Part shown: in pieces, positions 1 through 8,338 of the stretch | Position numbering within the stretch: the stretch's first letter is position 1 | Layout of the letters: the number at the start of each line of letters is the position of its first letter | Source of the DNA: Variovorax sp. IB41 | GTDB lineage: Bacteria > Pseudomonadota > Gammaproteobacteria > Burkholderiales > Burkholderiaceae_C | Length of the DNA stretch: 64,000 nt | Reading direction: 5' to 3' | Assembly (NCBI RefSeq): GCF_016405905.1 | Contig: NZ_JAEFCB010000011.1 | Coordinates: 163,033-227,032, forward strand | The notes under the pieces: model-generated | What the model was told of the DNA's origin: nothing | The model's input: the letters and a program-made list of their open reading frames with translations, nothing else | Databases searched by the model: none | Position numbers and translations under genes: made by a program

Positions 1-395
1 TCTCGGCGGCGGCGCAGTCGGTGCCCGCGAGCGCGCGCGGCAAGCGCGTGTACTTCGAGGTCAACAGCACGCCATATGCGGCGGGCGAGTCGTCGTTCAT
101 CGGCGAGACGCTCACGCGGCTGGGCATGAAGAACATCGTGCCGGCCCAACTCGGGCCGTTTCCCAAGCTCAACCCCGAGTACGTGGTGCGCGCCAATCCC
201 GACCTCATCATGGTCAGCGTGCGCAGCGCGCAGGGGCTGGAGCAGCGGCCCGGCTGGGGCGGCATCCGCGCGGTGCGGGAAGGGCGCATCTGCCGCTTCG
301 ACGCGCTGCAATCCGACGTGCTCGTGCGGCCCGGTCCGCGCATGGACGAGGCCGCGCGCCTGATGGCGCAGTGCCTGGTGGACAAGGGCCAGTGA
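1..395 (+). CDS. btuF: Corrinoid ABC transporter substrate-binding protein (3' part only)
   Basis: The window opens inside this gene; about 130 C-terminal codons remain, in the frame ending with TGA at 393-395. The visible part resembles the C-terminal lobe of TroA/BtuF/FecB-type periplasmic binding proteins: a YAAGESSFIGETL stretch, an NPDLIMVS strand, and a GWGGIRAV...GRI segment. Members of the family capture a corrinoid or siderophore in the periplasm and hand it to a FecCD-type permease. The permease gene overlaps by four bases (GTGA), and nearly all genes downstream to 10335 serve B12, so a corrinoid is the likely ligand (inference). A siderophore or heme cannot be excluded from sequence. 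The signal peptide lies outside the window. Confidence 0.75.
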   Translation, partial: SAAAQSVPASARGKRVYFEVNSTPYAAGESSFIGETLTRLGMKNIVPAQLGPFPKLNPEYVVRANPDLIMVSVRSAQGLEQRPGWGGIRAVREGRICRFDALQSDVLVRPGPRMDEAARLMAQCLVDKGQ

Positions 396-1429
396 ACGCC
401 GCGCACAAGCAAATGCACATGCACACCGCGCACCTGCGCCGCGTGGTGGTTTTCGGCACGGCACTGCTGGTGCTGGGCGTCGCGCTGCTGCTGTTCGGCC
501 TGGGCATCGGCAGCACGGGCTTCGAGAGCCTGCTGGCCGCGCGGCACGACCCGGTGGCGCTGCAGATCGTGTGGGACATCCGCCTGCCGCGCACGCTCGG
601 CGCGTGGCTCGCGGGCGCGCTGCTCGGCCTGGCGGGCGCGGTGGCGCAGGGGCTGTTTCGCAATCCGCTGGCCGATCCCTATCTGCTGGGCAGCGCCTCC
701 GGCGCCTCGCTGGGCGTGGCGGTGGCGCTGATGCTGTTCGGGGGCTCCGCCGCGAGCACGCAATGGGTGATGCGCCTCGGGCTCACGGGCGCGGCCTTCG
801 TCGGCGCGGTGCTCGCGGTGCTGCTCACGCTCACGCTCGCGCGCGGCGTGCAGCAGACGCTGCGGCTCCTGCTTGCGGGCGTGATCGTTGGCGTGGTGCT
901 CGGCGCCGCGAAGGACCTGATCACTATCGCCTCGGCCGACATCCTGCAGGCCATCCAGGGCTTCATTCTCGGCAGCACCGGCCTCGTCGGCTGGAGCGCC
1001 TGCGCGGTGATGGGCGCGGTGTGCGCGGTGTGCCTGCTGGCCGCATGGGCGCTCGCGCCGGTGCTCGACGGCTTGGCGCTCGGCGAGGCGACCGCGCGCA
1101 GCCTCGGCCTGCCGCTCGGCGCGATGCGCGCCGCGCTGGTCGTGGTGCTCGCGCTGGCCACCGGCGCGGCCGTGGCGCAGACCGGCCTGATCGCGTTCGT
1201 CGGCCTTGCGGCGCCGCACCTCGTGCGTTCGGTGGTCAAGACCACGCATGCGCGGCTGATCGTGCTCGCGGCGCTGATGGGCGGCTTGCTGCTGATGGCG
1301 GCCGACCTGCTGGCGCGCTGGCTGATCGCACCGCAAGAATTGCCGGTGGGCGTGCTGACTGCGGTGCTCGGCGGCAGCTACCTGCTGTGGCTCATGCATC
1401 GCCGCAGCGCGCGTGGAGGTTTGTCATGA
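392..1429 (+). CDS. btuC: Corrinoid ABC transporter permease (FecCD/BtuC family)
   Basis: Inner-membrane permease of a vitamin B12/siderophore-type importer, 345 aa from the GTG at 392. That start overlaps the btuF stop as GTGA and was preferred to the in-frame GTG at 371. The protein is almost wholly hydrophobic, with about ten likely membrane helices. It carries FecCD hallmarks: PRTLGAWLAGALLGLAGA near residues 55-75, the QGLFRNPLADPYLLG segment just after, and GLIAFVGLAAPHLVR in the C-terminal third, which is the coupling-helix region touching the ATPase. It overlaps btuD by four bases (ATGA). Assignment to corrinoids rests on gene context, not on residues that decide the ligand. Confidence 0.85.
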   Translation: MNAAHKQMHMHTAHLRRVVVFGTALLVLGVALLLFGLGIGSTGFESLLAARHDPVALQIVWDIRLPRTLGAWLAGALLGLAGAVAQGLFRNPLADPYLLGSASGASLGVAVALMLFGGSAASTQWVMRLGLTGAAFVGAVLAVLLTLTLARGVQQTLRLLLAGVIVGVVLGAAKDLITIASADILQAIQGFILGSTGLVGWSACAVMGAVCAVCLLAAWALAPVLDGLALGEATARSLGLPLGAMRAALVVVLALATGAAVAQTGLIAFVGLAAPHLVRSVVKTTHARLIVLAALMGGLLLMAADLLARWLIAPQELPVGVLTAVLGGSYLLWLMHRRSARGGLS

Positions 1430-2199
1430 GCGGCCCCGCCATCGAAGCGCGCCGCATCAGCGCCACGCTCGGCACGACCGAAGTGCTGCACGGCATCGAT
1501 CTTGAACTTTCATCCGCGCGCTGGACCAGCATCGTCGGCCCGAACGGCGCGGGCAAGTCCACGCTGCTCAAGGCGCTCGCCGGCCTGCTCGCGCACCGCG
1601 GAGAAGTGCGGCTCTTCGGCGAGGCGGAGGGCAAGATCCCGGCCCGCATCCGCGCGCAGCGCCTGTCCTGGCTCGGCCAGAGCGGCACGGGCGAGGCGAG
1701 CGCCGACGACCTGATGGTCTACGACGTCGCGATGCTCGGCCGCCTGCCGCACCAGCGCTGGCTCGCCGCGCCGAGCGCCGCCGACCGCGATGCGGTGGAG
1801 CAGGCCCTGCGCAGCACGCAGGCCTGGGACTGGCGCGACCGCCCGCTCGGCCAGCTCTCGGGCGGTGAGCGCCAGCGCGTGCTGCTGGCCCGCGCGCTCG
1901 CGGTCCAGGCCCAGGTGCTGCTGATGGACGAGCCGCTCGCCAACCTCGACCCGCCGCACCAGGCCGACTGGATGCAGACCGCCCGCACGCTCGTGGCCGA
2001 GGGCCGCACCGTGGTCAGCGTGCTGCACGAACTGCCCATGGCGCTGGCCGCCGACGAAATGGTCGTGATGGACAGGGGCCGCGTGGTGCACCACGGCGGC
2101 TGCGACGACCCGGCCACCCACACCGCGCTCGAACAGGTGTTCGACCACCGCATCCGCGTGCACCGCGTGGCGGACCAGTGGATCGCGCTGCCGAAATAA
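1426..2199 (+). CDS. btuD: Corrinoid ABC transporter ATP-binding protein
   Basis: ATPase subunit of the importer, 257 aa. Walker A GPNGAGKST is at residues 38-46; the Q-loop region (SWLGQSG), ABC signature LSGGERQRVLL, Walker B VLLMDEPLANLD and the switch histidine in VLHELP all follow in canonical order. Start is the ATG at 1426, overlapping the btuC stop; the open frame runs much further upstream but lacks homology there. Length and motif order match the BtuD/FecE/HmuV group. It should sit on the cytoplasmic face of the btuC dimer and drive import of whatever the upstream binding protein delivers. The gene ends 11 bases before cobO, consistent with one transcript. Confidence 0.85.
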   Translation: MSGPAIEARRISATLGTTEVLHGIDLELSSARWTSIVGPNGAGKSTLLKALAGLLAHRGEVRLFGEAEGKIPARIRAQRLSWLGQSGTGEASADDLMVYDVAMLGRLPHQRWLAAPSAADRDAVEQALRSTQAWDWRDRPLGQLSGGERQRVLLARALAVQAQVLLMDEPLANLDPPHQADWMQTARTLVAEGRTVVSVLHELPMALAADEMVVMDRGRVVHHGGCDDPATHTALEQVFDHRIRVHRVADQWIALPK

Positions 2200-2210
2200 G
2201 GAACACACAC

Positions 2211-2780
2211 ATGCAGATCGAAACTCCCCCCAGCGCAAAGCCCTACGAAAAGCCCGAGGGCGAACGCCGCGGCATCGTCATCGTCAACACCGGCGACGGC
2301 AAGGGCAAGAGCACGGCGGCCTTCGGCCTCGCGCTGCGCGCCCACGGCCGCGGCAAGGCCGTGAAGATCTATCAGTTCATGAAGGTGCCTTCGGCGCGCT
2401 TCGGCGAGCACCGCATGTTCGAGCAGATCGGCATCCCGATCGAAGGACTCGGCGACGGCTTCAGCTGGAAGAGCCAGGACCTCGAACGCTCGGGGCAGCT
2501 TGCGCGGGACGGCTGGGAGAAGGCGAAGGCGGCGATCCTCTCGGGCGAATTCTTCCTCGTGGTGCTCGACGAGATCACCTATCCGCTGATCTACGGCTGG
2601 CTGCCGCTCGAAGGCGTGCTCCAGACGCTGCGCGCGCGGCCCAGGCACGTGCATGTGGCGCTGACCGGCCGGCGCTGCCCGCCCGAGATCATCGAGCTGG
2701 CCGATACGGTGACCGAGATGACGATGGTCAAGCACGCGTTCAAGGCCGGCATTCCGGCGCAGCGCGGCATCGAGGACTGA
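2211..2780 (+). CDS. cobO: Cob(I)yrinic acid a,c-diamide adenosyltransferase
   Basis: CobO/BtuR/CobA-type ATP:corrinoid adenosyltransferase, 189 aa, which attaches the 5'-deoxyadenosyl ligand to cob(I)alamin-type corrinoids in the cytoplasm. The P-loop GDGKGKST near residue 28 lies in the family context NTGDGKGKSTAAFGLALR. The conserved VVLDEITYPL and the RPRHVHVALTGR/CPPEIIELAD segments follow. Start ATG 2211 follows a GGAACACACAC leader 11 bases after btuD. Its place right after the importer suggests early adenosylation of imported corrinoids. It also serves late de novo synthesis, between metal insertion and CobQ. The family is easily recognised, so confidence is high. Confidence 0.95.
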   Translation: MQIETPPSAKPYEKPEGERRGIVIVNTGDGKGKSTAAFGLALRAHGRGKAVKIYQFMKVPSARFGEHRMFEQIGIPIEGLGDGFSWKSQDLERSGQLARDGWEKAKAAILSGEFFLVVLDEITYPLIYGWLPLEGVLQTLRARPRHVHVALTGRRCPPEIIELADTVTEMTMVKHAFKAGIPAQRGIED

Positions 2781-2785
2781 GCGCG

Positions 2786-3481
2786 ATGGCGCAGCAGCAG
2801 CACGCCTTCGCGGACGACGAGGCGAGGGCGGTGTACCGCGCCATCCGCGAGCGGCGCGACATGCGGCACTTTGCAGGCGGCGAGGTCGCGCCCGAAGTGC
2901 TGCGGCGGTTGCTCGAAGCGGCGCACCAGGCGCCCAGCGTCGGCTTCATGCAGCCGTGGCGCTTCATCCGCATTCGCGGCGCCGCGTTGCGGCAGCGCAT
3001 GCACGACGCGGTCGAGCGCGAACGCGTGCTCACGGCGCGGGCGCTCGGCGAGCGCGAAGACGAATTCATGCGCCTGAAGGTGCAGGGCCTCCTCGATGCG
3101 GCCGAGGTGCTGGCCGTGTCGCTCGCGGACGATCGCGACCGTCATGTGTTCGGCCGCCGCACGCTGCCGCAGATGGACCTGGCCTCGGCCTCCTGCGCGA
3201 TCCAGAACCTCTGGCTCGCGGCGCGCGCCGAAGGGCTGGGCATGGGGTGGGTGTCGCTGTTCGATCCGGTCGAATTGAGCGCCTTGCTCGGCCTGCCCGA
3301 AGGCGCCGAGCCCATCGCGCTGTTGTGCCTCGGCCCGGTGCACGATTTCTACGAAGAGCCGATGCTGCAGCGCGAACGCTGGGCCCGGCGCGAGCCGCTC
3401 TCGGCGTTGGTGTTCGACGAATGCTGGGGCCAGCCGTCGGACCTGTTTTCTTCCGCCCCCACCGCCGTGGAACCCGCCTGA
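2786..3481 (+). CDS. bluB: 5,6-dimethylbenzimidazole synthase (BluB)
   Basis: BluB cannibalises reduced FMN with oxygen to give 5,6-dimethylbenzimidazole (DMB), the lower ligand of B12. The 231-aa product is a nitroreductase-fold protein with the BluB pattern: RERRDMRHF near residue 30, EAAHQAPSVGFMQPWRFI, and MDLASASCAIQNLWLAARAEGLGMGWVSLFDP in the centre. The last segment also occurs in NADH-nitroreductases, but the RRDMRHF plus SVGFMQPW combination and the B12 context favour BluB. It follows cobO by five bases, and its TGA overlaps the ATG of the next gene. With cobT and cobS in this window, it implies the cell makes DMB-cobamide itself and needs oxygen to do so. Confidence 0.9.
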   Translation: MAQQQHAFADDEARAVYRAIRERRDMRHFAGGEVAPEVLRRLLEAAHQAPSVGFMQPWRFIRIRGAALRQRMHDAVERERVLTARALGEREDEFMRLKVQGLLDAAEVLAVSLADDRDRHVFGRRTLPQMDLASASCAIQNLWLAARAEGLGMGWVSLFDPVELSALLGLPEGAEPIALLCLGPVHDFYEEPMLQRERWARREPLSALVFDECWGQPSDLFSSAPTAVEPA

Positions 3482-3954
3482 TGCTGGCCTTCGATACCGT
3501 CCTCTTCGAACTCGCGCGCCTGTTCCTCTGGCCCGTGACGCTCGGCGTGCTGCTGTCCTTCGTCTACGCGGTGTATTGCCTCGGCGCCTTCGGCATCGAA
3601 TACCTGCAGCGCCGCCGCGACCCGTCGCGCGCATTGGTGCTGCAGCGCCACCTCGGCGCGAGCCAGGAGCAGATGGAGCTGGTGGTGCTCAAGCACCTCG
3701 AAGGCGTGCGCCTGTGCAGCCGCGTGGCGCCGATGCTCGGGCTGATCGCCACGATGATCCCGATGGGGCCGGCGCTGGTCGCCGTCGCGTCGGGCGAGTC
3801 GCAGGGCGTGGCGCAGAGCCTCGCGCCCGCGTTCGCCGCGGTGATCGTGGCGCTCGCCTCGGCCTCGATCACCTTCGTGGTCTACACCGTGCGCCGCCGC
3901 TGGCTGATGCGCGAACTGGTGACGGTGCTCGATGCGCGGGACCGCTTGTCATGA
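3481..3954 (+). CDS. MotA/TolQ/ExbB-like proton channel protein in the cobalamin operon
   Basis: Small integral membrane protein (157 aa). A first membrane helix lies near residues 14-36. A cytoplasmic stretch rich in charged residues follows, then two close helices from about 80 to 135. The start of the helical pair, RVAPMLGLIATMIPMGPAL, resembles the ExbB/TolQ/MotA signature around APLLGLLGTV. In known systems this fold forms the pentameric stator of a proton-driven motor paired with an ExbD/TolR/MotB protein. Here it sits between bluB (1-base TGATG overlap) and a DUF2149 gene (ATGA overlap) with ExbD-like features, and upstream of the CobN chelatase. I infer a proton-motive-force module serving that chelatase; no other TonB, Tol or flagellar gene lies nearby. 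Confidence 0.8.
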   Translation: MLAFDTVLFELARLFLWPVTLGVLLSFVYAVYCLGAFGIEYLQRRRDPSRALVLQRHLGASQEQMELVVLKHLEGVRLCSRVAPMLGLIATMIPMGPALVAVASGESQGVAQSLAPAFAAVIVALASASITFVVYTVRRRWLMRELVTVLDARDRLS

Positions 3955-4307
3955 GCCGGCGCCAGTTCTCGATCTTGAGCAGCCTGGATGCCGACGACGA
4001 CGACCCGGTGCTCTCGACCATCAACCTGATCGACGTGTTCATGGTGGTGATCGGCATGCTGATGATCGCGGTCATCAACAACCCGATGAACCCGTTTGCG
4101 CAGGACAAGGTCACGGTCATCCGCAACGAAGGCAAGCCTGACATGGAGATCATCACGCGCGAAGGGCAGAAGATCACGCGCTTCAAGGCCAGCGGCGCGA
4201 CGGGGCAGGGCGACGGCGAGAAGGCTGGTACGGCGTGGCGGCTGAAGGACGGCACGATGGTCTATGTGCCGGCGGATGCGGTGCCTGCGGCGCAGGACGG
4301 GAAGTGA
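3951..4307 (+). CDS. DUF2149 protein, ExbD/TolR-like membrane component
   Basis: 118-aa protein of the DUF2149 type. It has an acidic N-terminus (DADDDD, residues 13-18) and one membrane helix at about 24-44, written LSTINLIDVFMVVIGML. Its Asp28 stands at the start of the helix, as the proton-carrying Asp does in ExbD, TolR and MotB (compare the family pattern PLVDVMLVLL). A polar domain of about 70 residues follows and should be periplasmic, ending in DGTMVYVPADAVPAA. The gene overlaps the ExbB-like gene upstream (ATGA) and cobN downstream (GTGA). From memory, DUF2149 and MotA/ExbB genes accompany CobN-like chelatases in other bacteria, including heme-uptake (hmu) loci of Bacteroidota. The mechanism proposed here is inference. 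Confidence 0.75.
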   Translation: MSRRQFSILSSLDADDDDPVLSTINLIDVFMVVIGMLMIAVINNPMNPFAQDKVTVIRNEGKPDMEIITREGQKITRFKASGATGQGDGEKAGTAWRLKDGTMVYVPADAVPAAQDGK

Positions 4308-7300
4308 CGCGCGTCTTCGTCTGGCTCGTGTTGATGGCGCTGGCGTTCTGCGCGCAAGCCGAGCCGGACGAACCTTCGCGCATCGTGGTGCTGAGCACGT
4401 CGCTGGTGTCGCCGGCGCGCGTGGTGCGGCTGCAGGAAGCGGCGCACGAGGTGGGGCTGCCGCTGCAGGTGGTGTCGGCCGCCAAGGATTCGCCCGAAGC
4501 GCTCGCCGCGGCGCTTGACGGCGCGCGGCTGCTGGTGATCGACGCGCCGCACATCAGCGTGGCGCAAGCCGCGGCGGCGCGCTTCGGCGATGTGATTTCG
4601 CGCAGTGCCATTCCTTATGTGCTGGTCGGCGAATTCGCGCTCGTCGCGAAAGAGCAGGCCTCCAGTGCAGCGCCCCTCGCGGCCGAGCGCGGCGTCGATG
4701 CGGTCTGGGCACAGCGGTTGCGCGAGTACTGGCGGTTCGCCGGTACGGCCAACCTGAAGTCGGCGATGAAAGCGCTCGCGCAGATCGACGACGTCAACGG
4801 ACTGCCGCCCCCCGTGCCGACGCCGCTCTTGGGCTTCTATCACCCGCGCTGGCCGCGCATCGAGAGCGACATCGCAGCGGTGGACCGGCTGGCGGGCACT
4901 GGTGGAACCGTCGCCATCGCCATCAACAGCGCCACCGTGACGGGCGACGACACCGGCTGGCTCGACGCGCTGCTCGCCGCGCTCGAACGGCGCGGCCTGC
5001 GCGCCTACGCCTTCTACGGCCCGCGCCAGCAGAAGGACCTGTTCTTTCGCATGACGCACGCGACCCACGCAGCCGGCGCGGACGAGCACCGCGTGGCCGA
5101 TGTGATCGTCAACGCCGCGCTGGTCTTCACGCCCAACGAGCGCAAGGCCGAGCTGGAGCGCATCGGCGTGCCGGTGCTGCAGACGCTGCCATCGCTCGCG
5201 ATGGACGCCGCGCAGTGGGCCGCCAGCAAGGACGGCCTCGCGCAGACCGACATCGCCTCGTACTACAGCCCGAGCGAACTGGCCGGCATGACCGACCCGA
5301 TGCTCGTGAGCGCGCGCGATGCCGCCAGCGGCACGCTGCAGCCGCTGCCTGCGCAGATCGATGCGGTGGCCGGCAAAGCGGCCGCGCTGCTGCGCCTGCA
5401 GCGCACGCCGCCCGCGGACCGGCGCGTCGCGATGCTGGTCTACAACTACCCGCCGGGCGAGGCGAATTTCGGTGCGTCGTTTCTCAACGTGCCGCGCAGC
5501 GTGAGCAACATGCTCGCGGCGATGCAGTCGGCGGGCTACCGCACCGAGATACCCGGCGCGGACGCGCTCATCGCGCAGGTGCAGGCAACGATGAAGGCGT
5601 ACTACCCGGTCGATGGCGGCGATGCGTTGCAGCCGCTGCTCGGCAAGGGGCTGGCCGATTCGCTGCCGCTCGCGCGCTATGTCGCGTGGTTTCGCTCATT
5701 GCCTGCCGAGACGCAGCGCCGCATCGAGACCTACTGGGGACCGCCCGAGAAATCGACCATGCTGCGGCCCGTCGCGGGCGAACCAGCTTTCATCATTCCG
5801 CGCGTGCAGTTCGGCAATGTCGTCGTGCTGCGCCAGCCGCCGCGTTTCGAGCCGGGGACGCAGGTGATCGGCAAAGCGGAGCAGGTCTACCACCGCTCGG
5901 CCATTCCGCTGAGCCACGGCTATCTGGCGACGTACCTCTGGCTGCGCACGCAGTTCGGTGCGAGCGCGGTCGTGCATGTGGGCACGCACGGCACGGTCGA
6001 ATGGTCGGCCGGCAAGGAGCGCGGGCTCTCGGTGCAGGACGATCCGCTGCTGGCGCTCGGCGACCTGCCCAACGTCTACCCGTACATCATGGACAACCTC
6101 GGCGAAGCCACCACTGCGAAGCGCCGCGGCCGCGCGACGATGGTGAGCCATTCGACACCGATGTTCGCGCCCGCGGGCTTTCGCCCCGGCGTGCAAGCGA
6201 TGCACGAGCGCATGCACGACTGGGAAACGCTGTCGCCCGGGCCGGTGAAGCGCGCGATGGAAAAGCAGCTCGCGGCGGAGTTCGTCGAACAGCGCTACGA
6301 CCGCGACCTGAAATGGACGCCTGCACGGATTCGCGCCGACTTCGCGGGCTTCATCGCGGTGCTGCATCCGTACCTCGATGAACTCGCGCAGACCGCGCAG
6401 CCGCTGGGCCTTGCGACCTTCGGGCAGGCGCCCGATGCCGAGCGGCGGCGCATGACGATCCTGCAGATCCTCGGCAAGCCCTTGGCCGAAGCGTTGGGCG
6501 AAGACGTCGACGAGGCCTTCCTGATCGATGCGAAGAACATCGCGGCTTCGCGCCTCGCACGATGGGTCGAGGTGGCGGTCAAGGACGCCGATGCCGCGAG
6601 CGCAATGGGCGCGGATGCCAAGGCGCTGCGAACCATGGCCCTGCGCGCGCAAAAGATCGACACCGCGCTCGCTAACAACGAAGAAATCGAAGGCCTGCTC
6701 ACCGCGCTCGACGGCCGCTACCTCAAGGCCAGCTACGGCGGCGACCCGGTGCGCAACCCCGACAGCCTGCCGGCCGGCCGCAACCTCTACGGCTTCGACC
6801 CGAGCCGCGTGCCGACGCGCGCCGCGTGGGACATCGGCGTCGCTGCGATGGACGCGTGGATCGCCGAGCACGCCAAGGCCCATGCCGGCAAGCCGCCAGA
6901 AAAAATCGCCTTCACCCTCTGGGCCGGCGAGGCCTCGCGCCACCAGGGCGTGCTGGAGAGCCAGGCCTTCTACGCCATGGGCGTGAAGCCGCGCTGGGAC
7001 GAGGCGGGGCGCATCGCCGGCATCGAGGTCCTGCCCGCATCGGTGCTGAAGCGGCCGCGCATGGATGTGCTGGTCAGCGTCACGGGCTCGTACCGCGACC
7101 AGTTCCCGAACGTGATGCGCTGGCTCGACGAGGCGGTGCAGCAGGTCGCGGCGCTGGACGAACCGGGCAATGCGGTCGCGCAGCACAGCGCGGCGCTGGC
7201 CCGCAAGCTGCGCGCGGAAGGCGCCACGCCGGCCGAGGCCAGGCGCTGGTCGACCGCGCGCGTGTTCTCGAACGAGCAGGGCAGCTACGGTGCCGGGCTC

Positions 7301-8329
7301 GAAGAAGCTGCGCTCGCGAGCGACGTGTGGACTTCGCAGCGCCGCGGTGGCGGCGATGCGCAGATGGCGCAGCTCTACATGGACCGCATGGGTCATGCGT
7401 ATGGCCAGGGACTCGACGGCGCGGCGCGCCCCGGTGCCTTCGCGGGCAATCTCGCGCAGGTCGATGCGGCGCTGATGGCACGCACGTCGAATCTCTACGG
7501 CGTGCTCACCAACGACGATCCGTTCCAGTACTTGGGCGGCATCGCACAGGCCGTGCGCCAGCTCACGGGCAAGGACCCGGCGCTCTACGTGCAGAACCTG
7601 CGCGACGCCGGCGCTGTGCGCACCGACACCGCAGCCGGCGCCATCGCGCGCGAAATGCAGACGCGCTACCTGCACCCGCAATGGATCGAAGCGCAGAAAG
7701 CCGAGGGCTACAGCGGCACGCTGCAGGTGCTCAAGACCGCGCAGTTCCTCTGGGGGTGGCAGGTCACCGCGCCCGCGGCGGTGCGGCAGGACCAGTGGCA
7801 ATCGCTGCACGACGTGTACGTGCGCGACAAGTACCGGATCGGCACACGCGAATGGCTGGAGGGCGACAACCGCGCCGCCTTCGCGCAGACGCTGGAGCGC
7901 ATGCTCGATGCGGTGCGGCTGGACTACTGGAGGCCCGATGCCGCGACGCGGCGCGAACTCGCGAAGGCCTACGACGAGGCGGTGCGCGCCACCGGGCTGC
8001 GCGAGCGCAACGCCGGGGTGCAGCGCTTCGTGCAGGCCGAGCTGGCGCCGCGGGCTGCCGCGCCGGTCGAGGTGCGAAGGGCGCCAGCCGCGGCGCCGGT
8101 CGAAGCGAGTGCCGCACAAGTGCCCGAAAAGGCAGCGGAGGCGCCCGCACAGGAAGGCACGCAGCCCGTGACCGGCCTCAAGCTCGAACCCACGCCCGAC
8201 GAAGCGCCGCCGCCGAAGGCCGAGGCGGGCGCGCTGCGATTTTGGGTCGCGCTCGGCGCCGCCATGCTGGTCGCACTCGGCGCGCTGGCGCAGTGGCGGC
8301 GCGGCCGAGCATCGCCGGCCCATGCCTGA
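4304..8329 (+). CDS. cobN: CobN-type metal chelatase, exported and membrane-anchored
   Basis: Large chelatase subunit of the CobN/ChlH/HmuS family, 1341 aa from the GTG at 4304 (GTGA overlap upstream). The family motif HVGTHGTVEWSAGKE is at 558-572, followed by LPNVYPYIMDNLGEA and a KRRGRATM segment, as in cobaltochelatase CobN. Two features are unusual. The N-terminus is a clear signal sequence (VFVWLVLMALAFCAQA, likely cut before EPDE). The C-terminus has an Ala/Pro-rich linker (about 1245-1305), one membrane helix (about 1310-1330) and an Arg-rich tail. Classical CobN is cytoplasmic and works with the ATPase subunits CobS and CobT; neither is encoded here. It may insert cobalt, or remove or exchange metal in the periplasm as proposed for HmuS-like proteins. 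The substrate cannot be read from sequence. Confidence 0.85.
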   Translation: MTRVFVWLVLMALAFCAQAEPDEPSRIVVLSTSLVSPARVVRLQEAAHEVGLPLQVVSAAKDSPEALAAALDGARLLVIDAPHISVAQAAAARFGDVISRSAIPYVLVGEFALVAKEQASSAAPLAAERGVDAVWAQRLREYWRFAGTANLKSAMKALAQIDDVNGLPPPVPTPLLGFYHPRWPRIESDIAAVDRLAGTGGTVAIAINSATVTGDDTGWLDALLAALERRGLRAYAFYGPRQQKDLFFRMTHATHAAGADEHRVADVIVNAALVFTPNERKAELERIGVPVLQTLPSLAMDAAQWAASKDGLAQTDIASYYSPSELAGMTDPMLVSARDAASGTLQPLPAQIDAVAGKAAALLRLQRTPPADRRVAMLVYNYPPGEANFGASFLNVPRSVSNMLAAMQSAGYRTEIPGADALIAQVQATMKAYYPVDGGDALQPLLGKGLADSLPLARYVAWFRSLPAETQRRIETYWGPPEKSTMLRPVAGEPAFIIPRVQFGNVVVLRQPPRFEPGTQVIGKAEQVYHRSAIPLSHGYLATYLWLRTQFGASAVVHVGTHGTVEWSAGKERGLSVQDDPLLALGDLPNVYPYIMDNLGEATTAKRRGRATMVSHSTPMFAPAGFRPGVQAMHERMHDWETLSPGPVKRAMEKQLAAEFVEQRYDRDLKWTPARIRADFAGFIAVLHPYLDELAQTAQPLGLATFGQAPDAERRRMTILQILGKPLAEALGEDVDEAFLIDAKNIAASRLARWVEVAVKDADAASAMGADAKALRTMALRAQKIDTALANNEEIEGLLTALDGRYLKASYGGDPVRNPDSLPAGRNLYGFDPSRVPTRAAWDIGVAAMDAWIAEHAKAHAGKPPEKIAFTLWAGEASRHQGVLESQAFYAMGVKPRWDEAGRIAGIEVLPASVLKRPRMDVLVSVTGSYRDQFPNVMRWLDEAVQQVAALDEPGNAVAQHSAALARKLRAEGATPAEARRWSTARVFSNEQGSYGAGLEEAALASDVWTSQRRGGGDAQMAQLYMDRMGHAYGQGLDGAARPGAFAGNLAQVDAALMARTSNLYGVLTNDDPFQYLGGIAQAVRQLTGKDPALYVQNLRDAGAVRTDTAAGAIAREMQTRYLHPQWIEAQKAEGYSGTLQVLKTAQFLWGWQVTAPAAVRQDQWQSLHDVYVRDKYRIGTREWLEGDNRAAFAQTLERMLDAVRLDYWRPDAATRRELAKAYDEAVRATGLRERNAGVQRFVQAELAPRAAAPVEVRRAPAAAPVEASAAQVPEKAAEAPAQEGTQPVTGLKLEPTPDEAPPPKAEAGALRFWVALGAAMLVALGALAQWRRGRASPAHA

Positions 8330-8338
8330 TTCGCGAGA

